Shown piece by piece: positions 7,351 through 15,218 of a stretch of 44,856 nucleotides of DNA. The notes beneath the pieces are model-generated. The model had not been told where the DNA came from, did no database searches, and saw only the letters and a program-made list of their open reading frames with translations. Both the position numbers and the translations under genes were made by a program. Source of the DNA: UBA1876 sp964515395 (GTDB lineage: Bacteria; Synergistota; Synergistia; Synergistales; Thermovirgaceae); contig CAZERC010000014.1 of the NCBI GenBank assembly GCA_964515395.1, positions 1 through 44,856 on the forward strand. Reading direction: 5' to 3'. Within the stretch, counting starts at the first letter, position 1, and each line of letters begins with the position of its first letter.

Positions 7351-8169
7351 TTGAGTACCGGTTTTCCGCTCAAAGGGTTTTGCTATCCCCTGACTCCTGG
7401 AGGCAAATCTTCCGTTATCGGAAATTTCCCCTGGCATTATGGAACGGAATATCTGAACATCCTGTACAGGACCGACCCCGATGCCGTCGCGGCCTATTTG
7501 CCAGAGCCCCTCGAGCCGGGACCGGAGCCGGACCTGGCTTACGTGGCTTTCAGTAGATGGTGGTCTCTGTCGGAGGAACATAATGACATGGCCTGGGTCA
7601 ACCCCGGACGGACCCAGTACCGGGAGGCGGCCATATGGACAGGATGCAGCTACGAAGGAAACCCCGGCCAGATCTGTTTGCACGTTTGGGTGGACGATGA
7701 TTTTACCCTGGCGAGAGGATGGTTTATGGGATTCCCCAAGAAGCTTGGCAGGATCCAGGTGACGGAATTCCATCCCCTGAACCCGGGAATGCCCGAGCCT
7801 GGTCCTGGCGTATCGATGAAAGGAATCGCATCGGCCAATGATGAACGCCTTTTCGAGGGAACCCTTGAGATCGAAAAAGAGGGGTCACCGGCGGACCTTC
7901 CCGATCTCATGACTTCTCCCCTGTACCACATCAGGCATTTCCCCTCCATAGAGAAGGGTGCGCCCCCCTCGGTTCTCGAACTCGTGACCCTTGGTTCGGA
8001 AAACCGGAAAACAGGCGACAGCGTCTGGGTTGGCAAAGGAGACCTTTCCTTTTACGCATCGGAAATCGAGGAACATACGCTTCTGGAGCCCGGAGAAGTC
8101 CTTGGGGCTTTCGCCTTTTCCTCGGGGTACACGTTCCCCGGCGGGAAGGTACTCTACAGCTGGGTATAA
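7351..8169 (+). CDS. acetoacetate decarboxylase family protein
   Basis: This 272-residue member of the acetoacetate decarboxylase superfamily has the signature GWFMGFPKKLG. Lys130-Lys131 match the Schiff-base lysine pair of clostridial Adc, and YREAA (E92) may match its active-site glutamate. True family members decarboxylate acetoacetate, but many relatives act on other keto acids, so the substrate is open. I chose the TTG at 7351 (MSTGFPLKG), spaced 6 nt from GGAGGTG. A GTG at 7342 would overlap the ribosome-binding site. It has its own promoter and palindrome, and lies 82 nt before the BMP-family binding protein, with which it may be co-transcribed. Confidence 0.8.
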   Translation: MSTGFPLKGFCYPLTPGGKSSVIGNFPWHYGTEYLNILYRTDPDAVAAYLPEPLEPGPEPDLAYVAFSRWWSLSEEHNDMAWVNPGRTQYREAAIWTGCSYEGNPGQICLHVWVDDDFTLARGWFMGFPKKLGRIQVTEFHPLNPGMPEPGPGVSMKGIASANDERLFEGTLEIEKEGSPADLPDLMTSPLYHIRHFPSIEKGAPPSVLELVTLGSENRKTGDSVWVGKGDLSFYASEIEEHTLLEPGEVLGAFAFSSGYTFPGGKVLYSWV

Positions 8170-8251
8170 CAGGTTTCAGGACACCGGGGTCACGGAGGTC
8201 AAGGCGGCTTCGGTTTAAGGAAATATCCAAATTCAGGAAGGGGACAAAACC

Positions 8252-9334
8252 ATGAAAAAGGTGTTTGTGTTGCTTCTGGCCGCATGTCTCGTGTCCTTTG
8301 CCGGCGGGGCCCTGGCGGGGGAAGGAATTCCGGAAGACGAACTGAAGGCGGGTTTCGTATATATCGGTCCCATAGGTGACGGCGGGTGGACCTACATGCA
8401 TGAAAAGGGCAGGCTGGAAATGGAAGAAGCCTTTCCGGGAATGGAAAGCATGTTTGTCGAATCCGTACCTGAAGGTCCCGATTCGGTGAGGGTCATGGAG
8501 ACCTTTATTCGTAACGGTGCGCAGCTCGTTTTTGCCACATCCTTCGGTTACATGGATTTCGTTATCGATGTGGCGAAGAAATATCCCGACGTTACCTTCA
8601 TGCATTGCTCGGGCTACAAACGGGCGGAAAACGTGGGAACCTATTTCGGACGCATGTACCAGGCCCGATATCTTTCAGGGATCGTTGCGGGGAAAGCGAC
8701 GGAATCCGGTGTCATCGGATACGTTGCGGCGAATCCCATTCCGGAAGTCATCCGCGGAATCAATGCTTTCACCCTCGGGGTGCGCAAAGTCAATCCCGAA
8801 GCCCGTGTGAAGGTCGTATGGATCTTCTCCTGGTTCGATCCCGGCAAGGAAAAGGAAGCCACCCTCGCACTGATCGACGCAGGTGCGGATGTGATCGCCA
8901 TGCACGCCGATTCGGGCGCCGCGCCACAGACCGCCGAGGAGGAAGGCGTTTACGTGGTGGGCTACAACAACGACATGAGCCGGTATGCGCCGACGAGACA
9001 TCTCACGGCCCCTATATGGGACTGGGGCATGATATACAAGGAAACCGCCCGGGAAGTGATCGAAGGGACCTGGGAATCAAAGGATATCTGGTGGGGTCTC
9101 AAGGAAGGGCTTGTCGACCTTGCTCCCTATGGTGACGATGTCACCGATGAGACCAGGGCCATCGTCGAGACCGAAAGAGCACGGATCGTCTCGGGTGAAT
9201 GGGATGTGTTCACGGGACCCCTGAAAAATCAGGAAGGCGATGTTGTCGTGGCAGAAGGCAAAAAGATGAGCGACGGCGACATGCTGGGAATGAACTGGTT
9301 TGTCCGGGGAGTCGAGGGGCAAATCCCGGACTAG
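8252..9334 (+). CDS. BMP-family ABC transporter substrate-binding protein
   Basis: This 360-residue periplasmic binding protein of the basic membrane protein (BmpA/Med/TmpC) family would probably capture purine nucleosides. The N-terminal signal peptide has KK, a hydrophobic core and an ALA-G cleavage site near residue 22. LAAC at residues 9-12 looks like a lipobox but sits too early to be convincing. The mature part shows FVYIGPIGDGGWTYMHEKG, FATSFGYMDF and YFGRMYQARYLSGIVAG, all typical of the family. The ribosome-binding site is AGGAAGGGG. A strong terminator follows at 9355, and the transporter's ATPase and permeases lie just downstream under a separate promoter, which allows the binding protein to be made in excess. 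Confidence 0.9.
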   Translation: MKKVFVLLLAACLVSFAGGALAGEGIPEDELKAGFVYIGPIGDGGWTYMHEKGRLEMEEAFPGMESMFVESVPEGPDSVRVMETFIRNGAQLVFATSFGYMDFVIDVAKKYPDVTFMHCSGYKRAENVGTYFGRMYQARYLSGIVAGKATESGVIGYVAANPIPEVIRGINAFTLGVRKVNPEARVKVVWIFSWFDPGKEKEATLALIDAGADVIAMHADSGAAPQTAEEEGVYVVGYNNDMSRYAPTRHLTAPIWDWGMIYKETAREVIEGTWESKDIWWGLKEGLVDLAPYGDDVTDETRAIVETERARIVSGEWDVFTGPLKNQEGDVVVAEGKKMSDGDMLGMNWFVRGVEGQIPD

Positions 9335-9354
9335 AAGCTGAAGAGGGAAGAAAA

Positions 9355-9379
9355 GGGGCGCTTTGAAGCGCCCCTTTTT
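9355..9379 (+). terminator. Rho-independent terminator after the binding-protein gene
   Basis: GGGGCGCTT (9355-9363) pairs with AAGCGCCCC (9366-9374), directly followed by TTTTTC. Flanking A and T runs extend the pairing. It lies 20 nt after the stop codon and just before a new promoter. Confidence 0.9.
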
Positions 9380-9381
9380 CT

Positions 9382-9411
9382 TTGAAAGCGTACAGCCCCC
9401 TGGTGTACAAT
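9382..9411 (+). promoter_or_regulatory. promoter for the ABC transporter operon, with a dyad
   Basis: TTGAAA (9382-9387) and TACAAT (9406-9411) are separated by 18 nt, starting only 3 nt after the terminator T-run. Within it, GTACA (9390-9394) and TGTAC (9404-9408) form an inverted repeat with a 9-nt spacer that overlaps the -10 box, a plausible repressor site. Confidence 0.55.
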
Positions 9412-9471
9412 AACTTCGTTTTTCAACTTCCGAAGTGCTCTCTGCTGCGGGGATGAATGGAGTGATGACCT

Positions 9472-11055
9472 GTGGCGGTTTCTGAATCCACGGGGGCGGT
9501 CCCACTGGTTTCGATGGAAGGGATCGTCAAGTCCTTTTTCGGGATAAAGGCAAACGACAACATACATTTCGATGTCCGGCGGGGCGAGATCCACACCCTG
9601 CTCGGGGAAAACGGCGCCGGAAAAAGCACGTTGATGAATGTCCTCTGCGGGCTTTACACGCCTGAATCGGGAACAATCCGGATAGACGGACGTGAACAGG
9701 AATTCAAAAGCCCCCGGGACGCCATTGCGGCCGGTATTGGAATGTTGCATCAGCATTTCATGCTCATTCCTTCCCGGACGGTATGGGAAAATGTCGCCCT
9801 GGGCAACAGAGACCTTCCGCAGATTCTTCCCAAAGACGAGATAATCGGCAGGATCCGAATGCTTTCGCAGACTTACGGCCTCAATGTCGATCCACGGGCA
9901 CAGGTCTGGCAGCTTTCCATCGGGGAGCAGCAAAGGGCGGCCATAGTCAAGATGCTCTACCGACAGGCCCACATCCTGATACTGGATGAGCCGACGGCGG
10001 TCGTGACGCCTCAGGAGGCACGCCATCTCTTTTCGATCATACGGAAAATGGCCTCGGAAGGCCATGGCATCATCTTCATTTCCCACAAACTTGACGAGGT
10101 CATGGAAATATCCGACAGGGTGACTGTGCTCCGGAAAGGATGCAATGCAGGCACGGTCTCCGTAAAGGATGCGACGAAGGAAAAGCTTGCCGAGATGATG
10201 GTCGGGCGACGTGTGACCTTTCAGATAAACAAGACGGTGCAGAACCCCGGAGAAGCCGTAGTGGAAGTGGAAAAGCTCAACGTAAGGGATGACAGGGATA
10301 CCCTCAAGGTCAAGGATTTTTCCATGATTTTGCGAAAACGCGAAATTCTGGGGCTTGCCGGAGTTTCCGGAAACGGCCAGCAGGAACTCTGCGAAGCCCT
10401 TTCGGGGTTGAGAAAGCCGGACTCGGGGACGGTGAAGGTCGACGGGAAAGACCTGGCGGGCAGGGACCCGAAAACATTCCTGAAGCACAGGGTAACCTAT
10501 ATCCCTGCCGACAGAAAGGGCACCGGACTTGTTCCCAACATGAACATACGCGAAAACATCGCCCTGCGGAAGTATTGGAAAGAGGAGTACACGCGGTATG
10601 GCGCCTTCATTCACTGGGAGAACATCGCGGGGCATACAGGTCGCCTTGTGGAACGGTTCAAGGTGGCAAATCCCGGCCTTGGATACCCGGTCCGCCTCCT
10701 CTCCGGCGGGAACATGCAAAAGCTGATGCTCGCAAGAGAGCTTTCGGACAATCCGAGGGCCATCATCGCAATGCAGCCGACCTGGGGCCTCGATGTGGGA
10801 GCCACGCTCTATGTCAGGGAAATCCTTCTCGCGCAGAGAGACAGGGGAGCGGCCATTCTGCTCGTATCCGACGACCTGGAGGAAATTTTTGCCGTGAGCG
10901 ACCGGGTCGCCGTCATCTACGGTGGCAGGATCATGGGCATTGTCGATGATGTGGATGCAATTACTGAAGAGGAACTGGGGCTCATGATGGCGGGTACCGT
11001 ACTTGAAAGGTACAGGGGCAAAGCGGTGCCGTCGGGAGTGACGGAGGATGACTGA
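9472..11055 (+). CDS. nucleoside ABC transporter ATP-binding protein
   Basis: This 527-residue ATPase has two tandem nucleotide-binding domains, as in NupO/YufO and RbsA. Domain 1 has Walker A GENGAGKST, signature LSIGEQQR and Walker B ILILDEPTAVV. Domain 2 has a degenerate Walker A (GVSGNGQQE), signature LSGGNMQK and the family's MQPTWGLDVG in place of canonical Walker B, so ATP hydrolysis probably occurs mainly at one site. It powers the two permeases encoded next. GTG at 9472 is the start, with TGGAGTG about 10 nt upstream. A large ORF on the opposite strand is a coding shadow. Confidence 0.93.
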   Translation: MAVSESTGAVPLVSMEGIVKSFFGIKANDNIHFDVRRGEIHTLLGENGAGKSTLMNVLCGLYTPESGTIRIDGREQEFKSPRDAIAAGIGMLHQHFMLIPSRTVWENVALGNRDLPQILPKDEIIGRIRMLSQTYGLNVDPRAQVWQLSIGEQQRAAIVKMLYRQAHILILDEPTAVVTPQEARHLFSIIRKMASEGHGIIFISHKLDEVMEISDRVTVLRKGCNAGTVSVKDATKEKLAEMMVGRRVTFQINKTVQNPGEAVVEVEKLNVRDDRDTLKVKDFSMILRKREILGLAGVSGNGQQELCEALSGLRKPDSGTVKVDGKDLAGRDPKTFLKHRVTYIPADRKGTGLVPNMNIRENIALRKYWKEEYTRYGAFIHWENIAGHTGRLVERFKVANPGLGYPVRLLSGGNMQKLMLARELSDNPRAIIAMQPTWGLDVGATLYVREILLAQRDRGAAILLVSDDLEEIFAVSDRVAVIYGGRIMGIVDDVDAITEEELGLMMAGTVLERYRGKAVPSGVTEDD

Positions 11056-11058
11056 AAG

Positions 11059-12132
11059 ATGAAATACCGTGTGATTCTGGAACGACGTTACCAGGTTCCC
11101 CTTCATCTCGAGTTTCTCTGCCCGGTGATTTCGATAGTTTTGGCCCTCGCCGTGTCGGCGGTTTTGCTTGTTTCTCTCGACGTTTCTCCGGTAAGAGCCT
11201 TCCTCGCGATGTGGAACGGTGCCTTCGGCAGCTGGTGGGGACTGAGCGAGGTGGTCGTAAAAACCATTCCTCTTGCCATATGCGGAATTGCCGTGGCGAT
11301 TTCATTCCGGATGAAAATATGGAACATCGGGGCAGAGGGACAGATCTATCTCGGGGCACTGGCGACAGCGGCCGTCGTCCGCTACGCCTACGTGGACAGT
11401 TTCCCGGTCATGTTCGTTCTCATGTTGGCGGCTGCAGCGGCAGCCGGTGGATTCTGGGGAGGGATTGCCGGATATCTCAAGGCCCGATGGAACGTCAATG
11501 AGATCATCACGACACTGATGCTCAATTACGTGGCGATCCATCTGACCGATTATTTCGTCTATGGACCCTGGCGTGATCCGGCAAGTCTTGGATTCCCCAT
11601 GACGGCGCCCTTTCCGGAAGCGGCGCGTCTTCCCGTATTGGCGGATACCCGTGTCCACGTGGGGATTCTCATTGCGCTGGTTCTTGTCTTGCTCTATCGC
11701 GTCGTCCTCCGCTGGACGCGATGGGGTTTCGAGATCAGGGCCATCGGGGAGAACCCGAAGGCGGCGGATTATGCCGGCATCTCGTTTCTCAAAAACGCCG
11801 TCCTTGTCATGGTTGTTTCAGGAGCCCTCGCAGCGATCGCGGGAATGGGGGAAATCGCCGGCCTTCAGGGACGGCTTCAGCCGGGGCTTTCTCCGGGGTA
11901 CGGGTACACGGCCATCATTGTGGCCTGGCTTGCCAGGCTCAATCCCTGGAGCATTTTCGCCGTTTCCTTTTTCATGGGTGGCCTTTTTGTCGGAGGTGAA
12001 TCATTGCAGGTTGTCATGCGGCTGCCCCTTTCGAGTATCCAGGTCATACAGGGACTTATCCTCTTTTTCGTTCTTGCGTCGGAGTTCTTCCGGGTATACA
12101 GGATCCATATCATCAACACGGAGGCAGGTTGA
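11059..12132 (+). CDS. nucleoside ABC transporter permease 1
   Basis: This 357-residue integral membrane protein of the BPD_transp_2 (NupP/YufP) family has many hydrophobic segments and the conserved KIWNIGAEGQIYLGA motif, plus WNVNEIITTLMLNY and GFEIRAIGENPKAADYAGI, diagnostic of this importer class. It starts 3 nt after the ATPase stop. The second permease starts 1 nt after its own stop. With the ATPase and the BMP-family protein it forms a probable purine nucleoside importer. Confidence 0.92.
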   Translation: MKYRVILERRYQVPLHLEFLCPVISIVLALAVSAVLLVSLDVSPVRAFLAMWNGAFGSWWGLSEVVVKTIPLAICGIAVAISFRMKIWNIGAEGQIYLGALATAAVVRYAYVDSFPVMFVLMLAAAAAAGGFWGGIAGYLKARWNVNEIITTLMLNYVAIHLTDYFVYGPWRDPASLGFPMTAPFPEAARLPVLADTRVHVGILIALVLVLLYRVVLRWTRWGFEIRAIGENPKAADYAGISFLKNAVLVMVVSGALAAIAGMGEIAGLQGRLQPGLSPGYGYTAIIVAWLARLNPWSIFAVSFFMGGLFVGGESLQVVMRLPLSSIQVIQGLILFFVLASEFFRVYRIHIINTEAG

Positions 12133-12133
12133 C

Positions 12134-13063
12134 ATGGAAGTGATCGTGACGATCCTCTCAGCCGCTGTCAGAAGCGGTACGCCCATTCTTTACGCAACCC
12201 TCGGCGAGATCCTGACCGAGAAATCGGGAGTCATGAACCTCGGGCTCGAAGGGCTCATGCTCATCGGGGCCCTGACGGGATTCTGGACGGCTTTGGTGAC
12301 GGGAAATCCCGCCCTTGCCATCGCTGCGGCCTTTGCCGTCGGTGTCGCCGTCAGCACGATTCACGCCTTTCTCTGCGTGAGCCTGGGCGCGAACCAGGTG
12401 GTGAGCGGCCTTGCTTTGACCATGTTCGGGACGGGCGTCAGCTCCCTCCTGGGGCGGGAGATGATCGGGGAAACAATCAAGGGATTGCGGGCCGTTCCGG
12501 TTCCTTTCCTTTCGGAAATTCCGGTGATCGGAAAGGTCCTGTTTCATCATGACGTGCTTGTTTATGCGTCCTATTTTCTGGTTGTCTTCATTGCGTGGTT
12601 TTTGTACGTGACCAGAGCCGGCCTGAACCTGAAGGCCGTCGGGGATGATCCCCATGTTGTCGAATCCGTCGGTCTCAATCCGGTTCGTTTGAGATACGTT
12701 TACACCCTGATAGGTGGCGGTTTGGCTGCCATAGGAGGAGCCTATCTCTCGGTGGTCTATACAAAGATGTGGGGGGATCAGATGAGCGCGGGGCGCGGCT
12801 GGATTGCTGTTGCCCTGGTGATATTTGCGGTGTGGCATCCGATGAGGGCTGTCCTGGGTGCCTACCTGTTCGGCGGGGTTGGAGCTCTCCAGCTCAGGAT
12901 CCAGGCAGCGGGCACGAGCATCCCCGCCCCGCTGCTTCTGATGCTTCCCTATCTTTTTACGATCTTCGTGCTTCTCGTGATTTCCATGCGGAAAAAACGC
13001 GGGATCGTTCTGGGGGCGCCGGCCGCCCTTGGGGTTCCCTATCAACGGGAAGAACGGACCTGA
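12134..13063 (+). CDS. nucleoside ABC transporter permease 2
   Basis: This 309-residue membrane permease pairs with the preceding one (NupQ/YufQ type). It carries the twin motif GEILTEKSGVMNLGLEGLML, and LKAVGDDPHVVESVGLNP, followed by hydrophobic helices. The ATG at 12134 is chosen; the frame is open far upstream inside permease 1 but without family resemblance. Its last 22 nt overlap the end of the oppositely transcribed xanthine phosphoribosyltransferase gene. No terminator stands between the two convergent units. Confidence 0.92.
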   Translation: MEVIVTILSAAVRSGTPILYATLGEILTEKSGVMNLGLEGLMLIGALTGFWTALVTGNPALAIAAAFAVGVAVSTIHAFLCVSLGANQVVSGLALTMFGTGVSSLLGREMIGETIKGLRAVPVPFLSEIPVIGKVLFHHDVLVYASYFLVVFIAWFLYVTRAGLNLKAVGDDPHVVESVGLNPVRLRYVYTLIGGGLAAIGGAYLSVVYTKMWGDQMSAGRGWIAVALVIFAVWHPMRAVLGAYLFGGVGALQLRIQAAGTSIPAPLLLMLPYLFTIFVLLVISMRKKRGIVLGAPAALGVPYQREERT

Positions 13064-13560
13064 TCGTCGTCGGTTTTTATGGATACGATGGGCTGGATGT
13101 ATTCGTACTGGGGCTGTGAATCCCACGGGAAGAGTATCCATGTATCCTGACTGACCTCGGTGATGAAGGTGTCCACTTCGGGTCTGCCGTCAGGTTTTGC
13201 ATAGACCGTCGCAAAATGCGACTTTGGAAGCATCTCCCTGACGATGCGGGCCGTTCCGCCTGTATCGACCAGATCATCCACGATGAGCCAGTCCTTTTCT
13301 CCGCCGGCGATATCCTTGAGGATCCGGGTCTTGCCCTGGATTCGTATGGTGTAGCTGGAGACACAAACGGTGTCGACGAAATGGATGTCCAGTTCTCTTG
13401 CAACGATAGCCGCCGGGACGAGACCGCCTCTGGCTATGGCGACGATGCGGCTCCATTTGCCGATGTCCAGGAGTCTCCATGCCAGGGCTCTGCAGTCCTG
13501 GTGAAGCTGCTCCCACGTTACGGGATAGACCTTGCGGTATCTTTCTTCCGATGTCTTCAT
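13042..13560 (-). CDS. gpt: xanthine phosphoribosyltransferase
   Basis: This 172-residue purine phosphoribosyltransferase of the E. coli Gpt type transfers ribose-5-phosphate from PRPP to xanthine or guanine. It shows the PRPP loop WLIVDDLVDTGGTA, SRIVAIARGGLVPAAI, and the Gpt-type tail (SQDTWILFPW). I start it at 13560 (MKTSEERYRKVYPVTW) because GGAGG on the - strand (13566-13570) is 5 nt away; ATGs at 13572 and 13563 are in frame but poorly spaced. It follows cysS by about 47 nt on the same strand and ends inside the tail of the convergent transporter permease. It fits the local purine-salvage theme. Confidence 0.9.
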   Translation of the reverse strand: MKTSEERYRKVYPVTWEQLHQDCRALAWRLLDIGKWSRIVAIARGGLVPAAIVARELDIHFVDTVCVSSYTIRIQGKTRILKDIAGGEKDWLIVDDLVDTGGTARIVREMLPKSHFATVYAKPDGRPEVDTFITEVSQDTWILFPWDSQPQYEYIQPIVSIKTDDDQVRSSR

Positions 13561-13607
13561 CATGTCCTCCATGCCGCGATGCCTTCTCCTGGCTGCCCCG
13601 ACACCCG

Positions 13608-15032
13608 TCAGAGCGACCGTTTCCAGCGCGTTCCTTCAGGGGTGTCTTCCAGGATGATCCCCAGGGAAGACAGTTTGTCCCGGATGGCGTCGGCCCGCGC
13701 GAAATCCTTGTGTTTTCTCGCTTCGTTCCGCTCATTGATGAGGGTGTTGATTTCCTCCTCGTCCAGTCCCGGTGCAGGTGTCGTTTCAGCCCCGGTTCCG
13801 ATGACGCCGAGAACCTCGTCGGCGTAGTTCAAAAAACCTGTCGACGCCTTGTGGAAGCTTTCATGGAGCACCCGATTCCCGGCGATCGCCTGGTTGATGG
13901 TTCTGACGCCTTCGAAGAGGTGTCCGATGGCTGCCGCGGTATTGAAATCGTCACACAGGCTTTCGTCGAAATGCTTTCGGGCGGCTTCGACAATTCCGGT
14001 CTTTTCTTTCCAGAGGTCATCTTCGTTTCCGGATACCACTGAAGCGTTCATGAGGTCGTACCAACAGTTCCGGAGCCGTTCCACGCCGCTTTGGGCCTGG
14101 GAAAGGTTTTCCCGCGAGAAATTGATGGGAGAGCGATAATGGGCGCTCAACATGAAAAGGCGGATGGCCACGGGCGGGAATTCCTTGCGGGCACTGCGCG
14201 CCGTGAGGAAGTTCCCGAGGGACTTGGACATCTTTTCCGCGTTGATCATAAGATACCCGTTGTGAATCCAGTACCTGACGAAGGGTCTGCCCGTCGCCGC
14301 CTCGGCCTGGGCTGTTTCGTTCTCATGGTGGGGAAAGACGAGGTCACTTCCGCCGGAGTGGATGTCGATGGTTTCTCCGAGATATTTCATGGCCATGGCG
14401 CTGCATTCGATATGCCACCCGGGGCGGCCTTTCCCCCAGGGGCTGTTCCAGGAGGGCTCTCCGGGTTTCCGGGATTTCCAGAGGACGAAATCAAGGGGAT
14501 GCCTTTTCGAAGGGTTCACATCCACTCTTGCGCCGGACTGCAAATCGTCGAGGGTCTGCTTCGACAGTTTTCCGTAGCCGGGATAGCTCTGGACATCGAA
14601 AAAGACATCCCCGTCAACGACATAGGCATGGCCGTTTTCGAGGATCTTCTCCACGAGGGAGATGATTTCCGGGATGTGTTCCGTTGCCTTTGGTGATACC
14701 GTCGGCCGACGTATTCCCAGCGCATCGGCATCCTCATAATAGGCCTCGATGAAACGGTCGGCGAGTTCGCCGACGGATAAACCGAGTTCGGCAGCCCTGT
14801 TGATCATCTTGTCGTCGATATCGGTAAAATTCTGGACGTAGACGACTTCGTATCCTTGTTTTTCAAGAAAGCGCCTCAGCGCATCAAAAACGATGAAGGG
14901 TCGTGCGTTCCCGATGTGAAAATAGTCATAGACCGTCGGGCCGCAGGTGTAAAATCCTACGCGTCCCTTTTCGAGCGGCTTGAAGGGTTCCTTTTGCCGT
15001 GTCAGGTCGTTGTAGAGCATGATCTTGTCCAT
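13608..15032 (-). CDS. cysS: cysteinyl-tRNA synthetase
   Basis: This 474-residue class I aminoacyl-tRNA synthetase charges tRNA-Cys. It shows CGPTVYDYFHIGNARPF (Zn-ligand Cys plus the HIGH-like HIGN), the CSAMAMKYLG and GSDLVFPHHENE zinc site, and KMSKS in INAEKMSKSLGN. The length is typical. The start is the ATG at 15032, with GGAGG 8 nt upstream. A GTG nine nucleotides earlier would sit on the ribosome-binding site. That site lies inside a short hairpin (15038-15051). The xanthine phosphoribosyltransferase gene follows and probably shares the transcript. Confidence 0.95.
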   Translation of the reverse strand: MDKIMLYNDLTRQKEPFKPLEKGRVGFYTCGPTVYDYFHIGNARPFIVFDALRRFLEKQGYEVVYVQNFTDIDDKMINRAAELGLSVGELADRFIEAYYEDADALGIRRPTVSPKATEHIPEIISLVEKILENGHAYVVDGDVFFDVQSYPGYGKLSKQTLDDLQSGARVDVNPSKRHPLDFVLWKSRKPGEPSWNSPWGKGRPGWHIECSAMAMKYLGETIDIHSGGSDLVFPHHENETAQAEAATGRPFVRYWIHNGYLMINAEKMSKSLGNFLTARSARKEFPPVAIRLFMLSAHYRSPINFSRENLSQAQSGVERLRNCWYDLMNASVVSGNEDDLWKEKTGIVEAARKHFDESLCDDFNTAAAIGHLFEGVRTINQAIAGNRVLHESFHKASTGFLNYADEVLGVIGTGAETTPAPGLDEEEINTLINERNEARKHKDFARADAIRDKLSSLGIILEDTPEGTRWKRSL

Positions 15033-15037
15033 GGGAA

Positions 15038-15051
15038 CCACCTCCAGGTGG
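15038..15051 (-). promoter_or_regulatory. hairpin containing the cysS ribosome-binding site
   Basis: Read on the - strand, CCACCT and AGGTGG flank GG and can pair into a 5- to 6-bp stem that holds the GGAGG Shine-Dalgarno sequence, 6 nt before the cysS start codon. Sequestering the site could limit cysS translation. Predicted by eye only. Confidence 0.45.
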
Positions 15052-15080
15052 TGCGTTCAGAAGCTGATGATACAGGCTAT

Positions 15081-15108
15081 CCTATACCAATTCCGGTGTT
15101 TCACTCAA
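15081..15108 (-). promoter_or_regulatory. promoter for cysS
   Basis: On the - strand, TTGAGT (complement of 15103-15108) and TATAGG (complement of 15081-15086) are separated by 16 nt. The -35 box lies inside an inverted repeat, CCGGTGTT (15093-15100) and AACACCGG (15107-15114) with a 6-nt spacer, which may be an operator. Confidence 0.45.
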
Positions 15109-15218
15109 CACCGGCGGGCAATGATCTGAAAACGGAGGTGGTTTTGCGAAAGAACCGTGGAAAGACTAAACTTGTCACGATGGCATGAGCCATATACCCC
15201 TGGAAAGATGGAATCGAC

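Noticed and set aside
9331..11106. Long minus-strand ORF (591 codons) antisense to the ABC ATPase
   Set aside because: It is the complement of a clear two-domain ATPase and shows no family motif or ribosome-binding site.
15172..15198. uvrC promoter (TTGTCA / TATACC)
   Set aside because: The spacer is only 15 nt, so the pair was not strong enough to list as a feature.
15033..15218. T-box leader upstream of cysS
   Set aside because: No T-box consensus or antiterminator was seen; only short repeats are visible.
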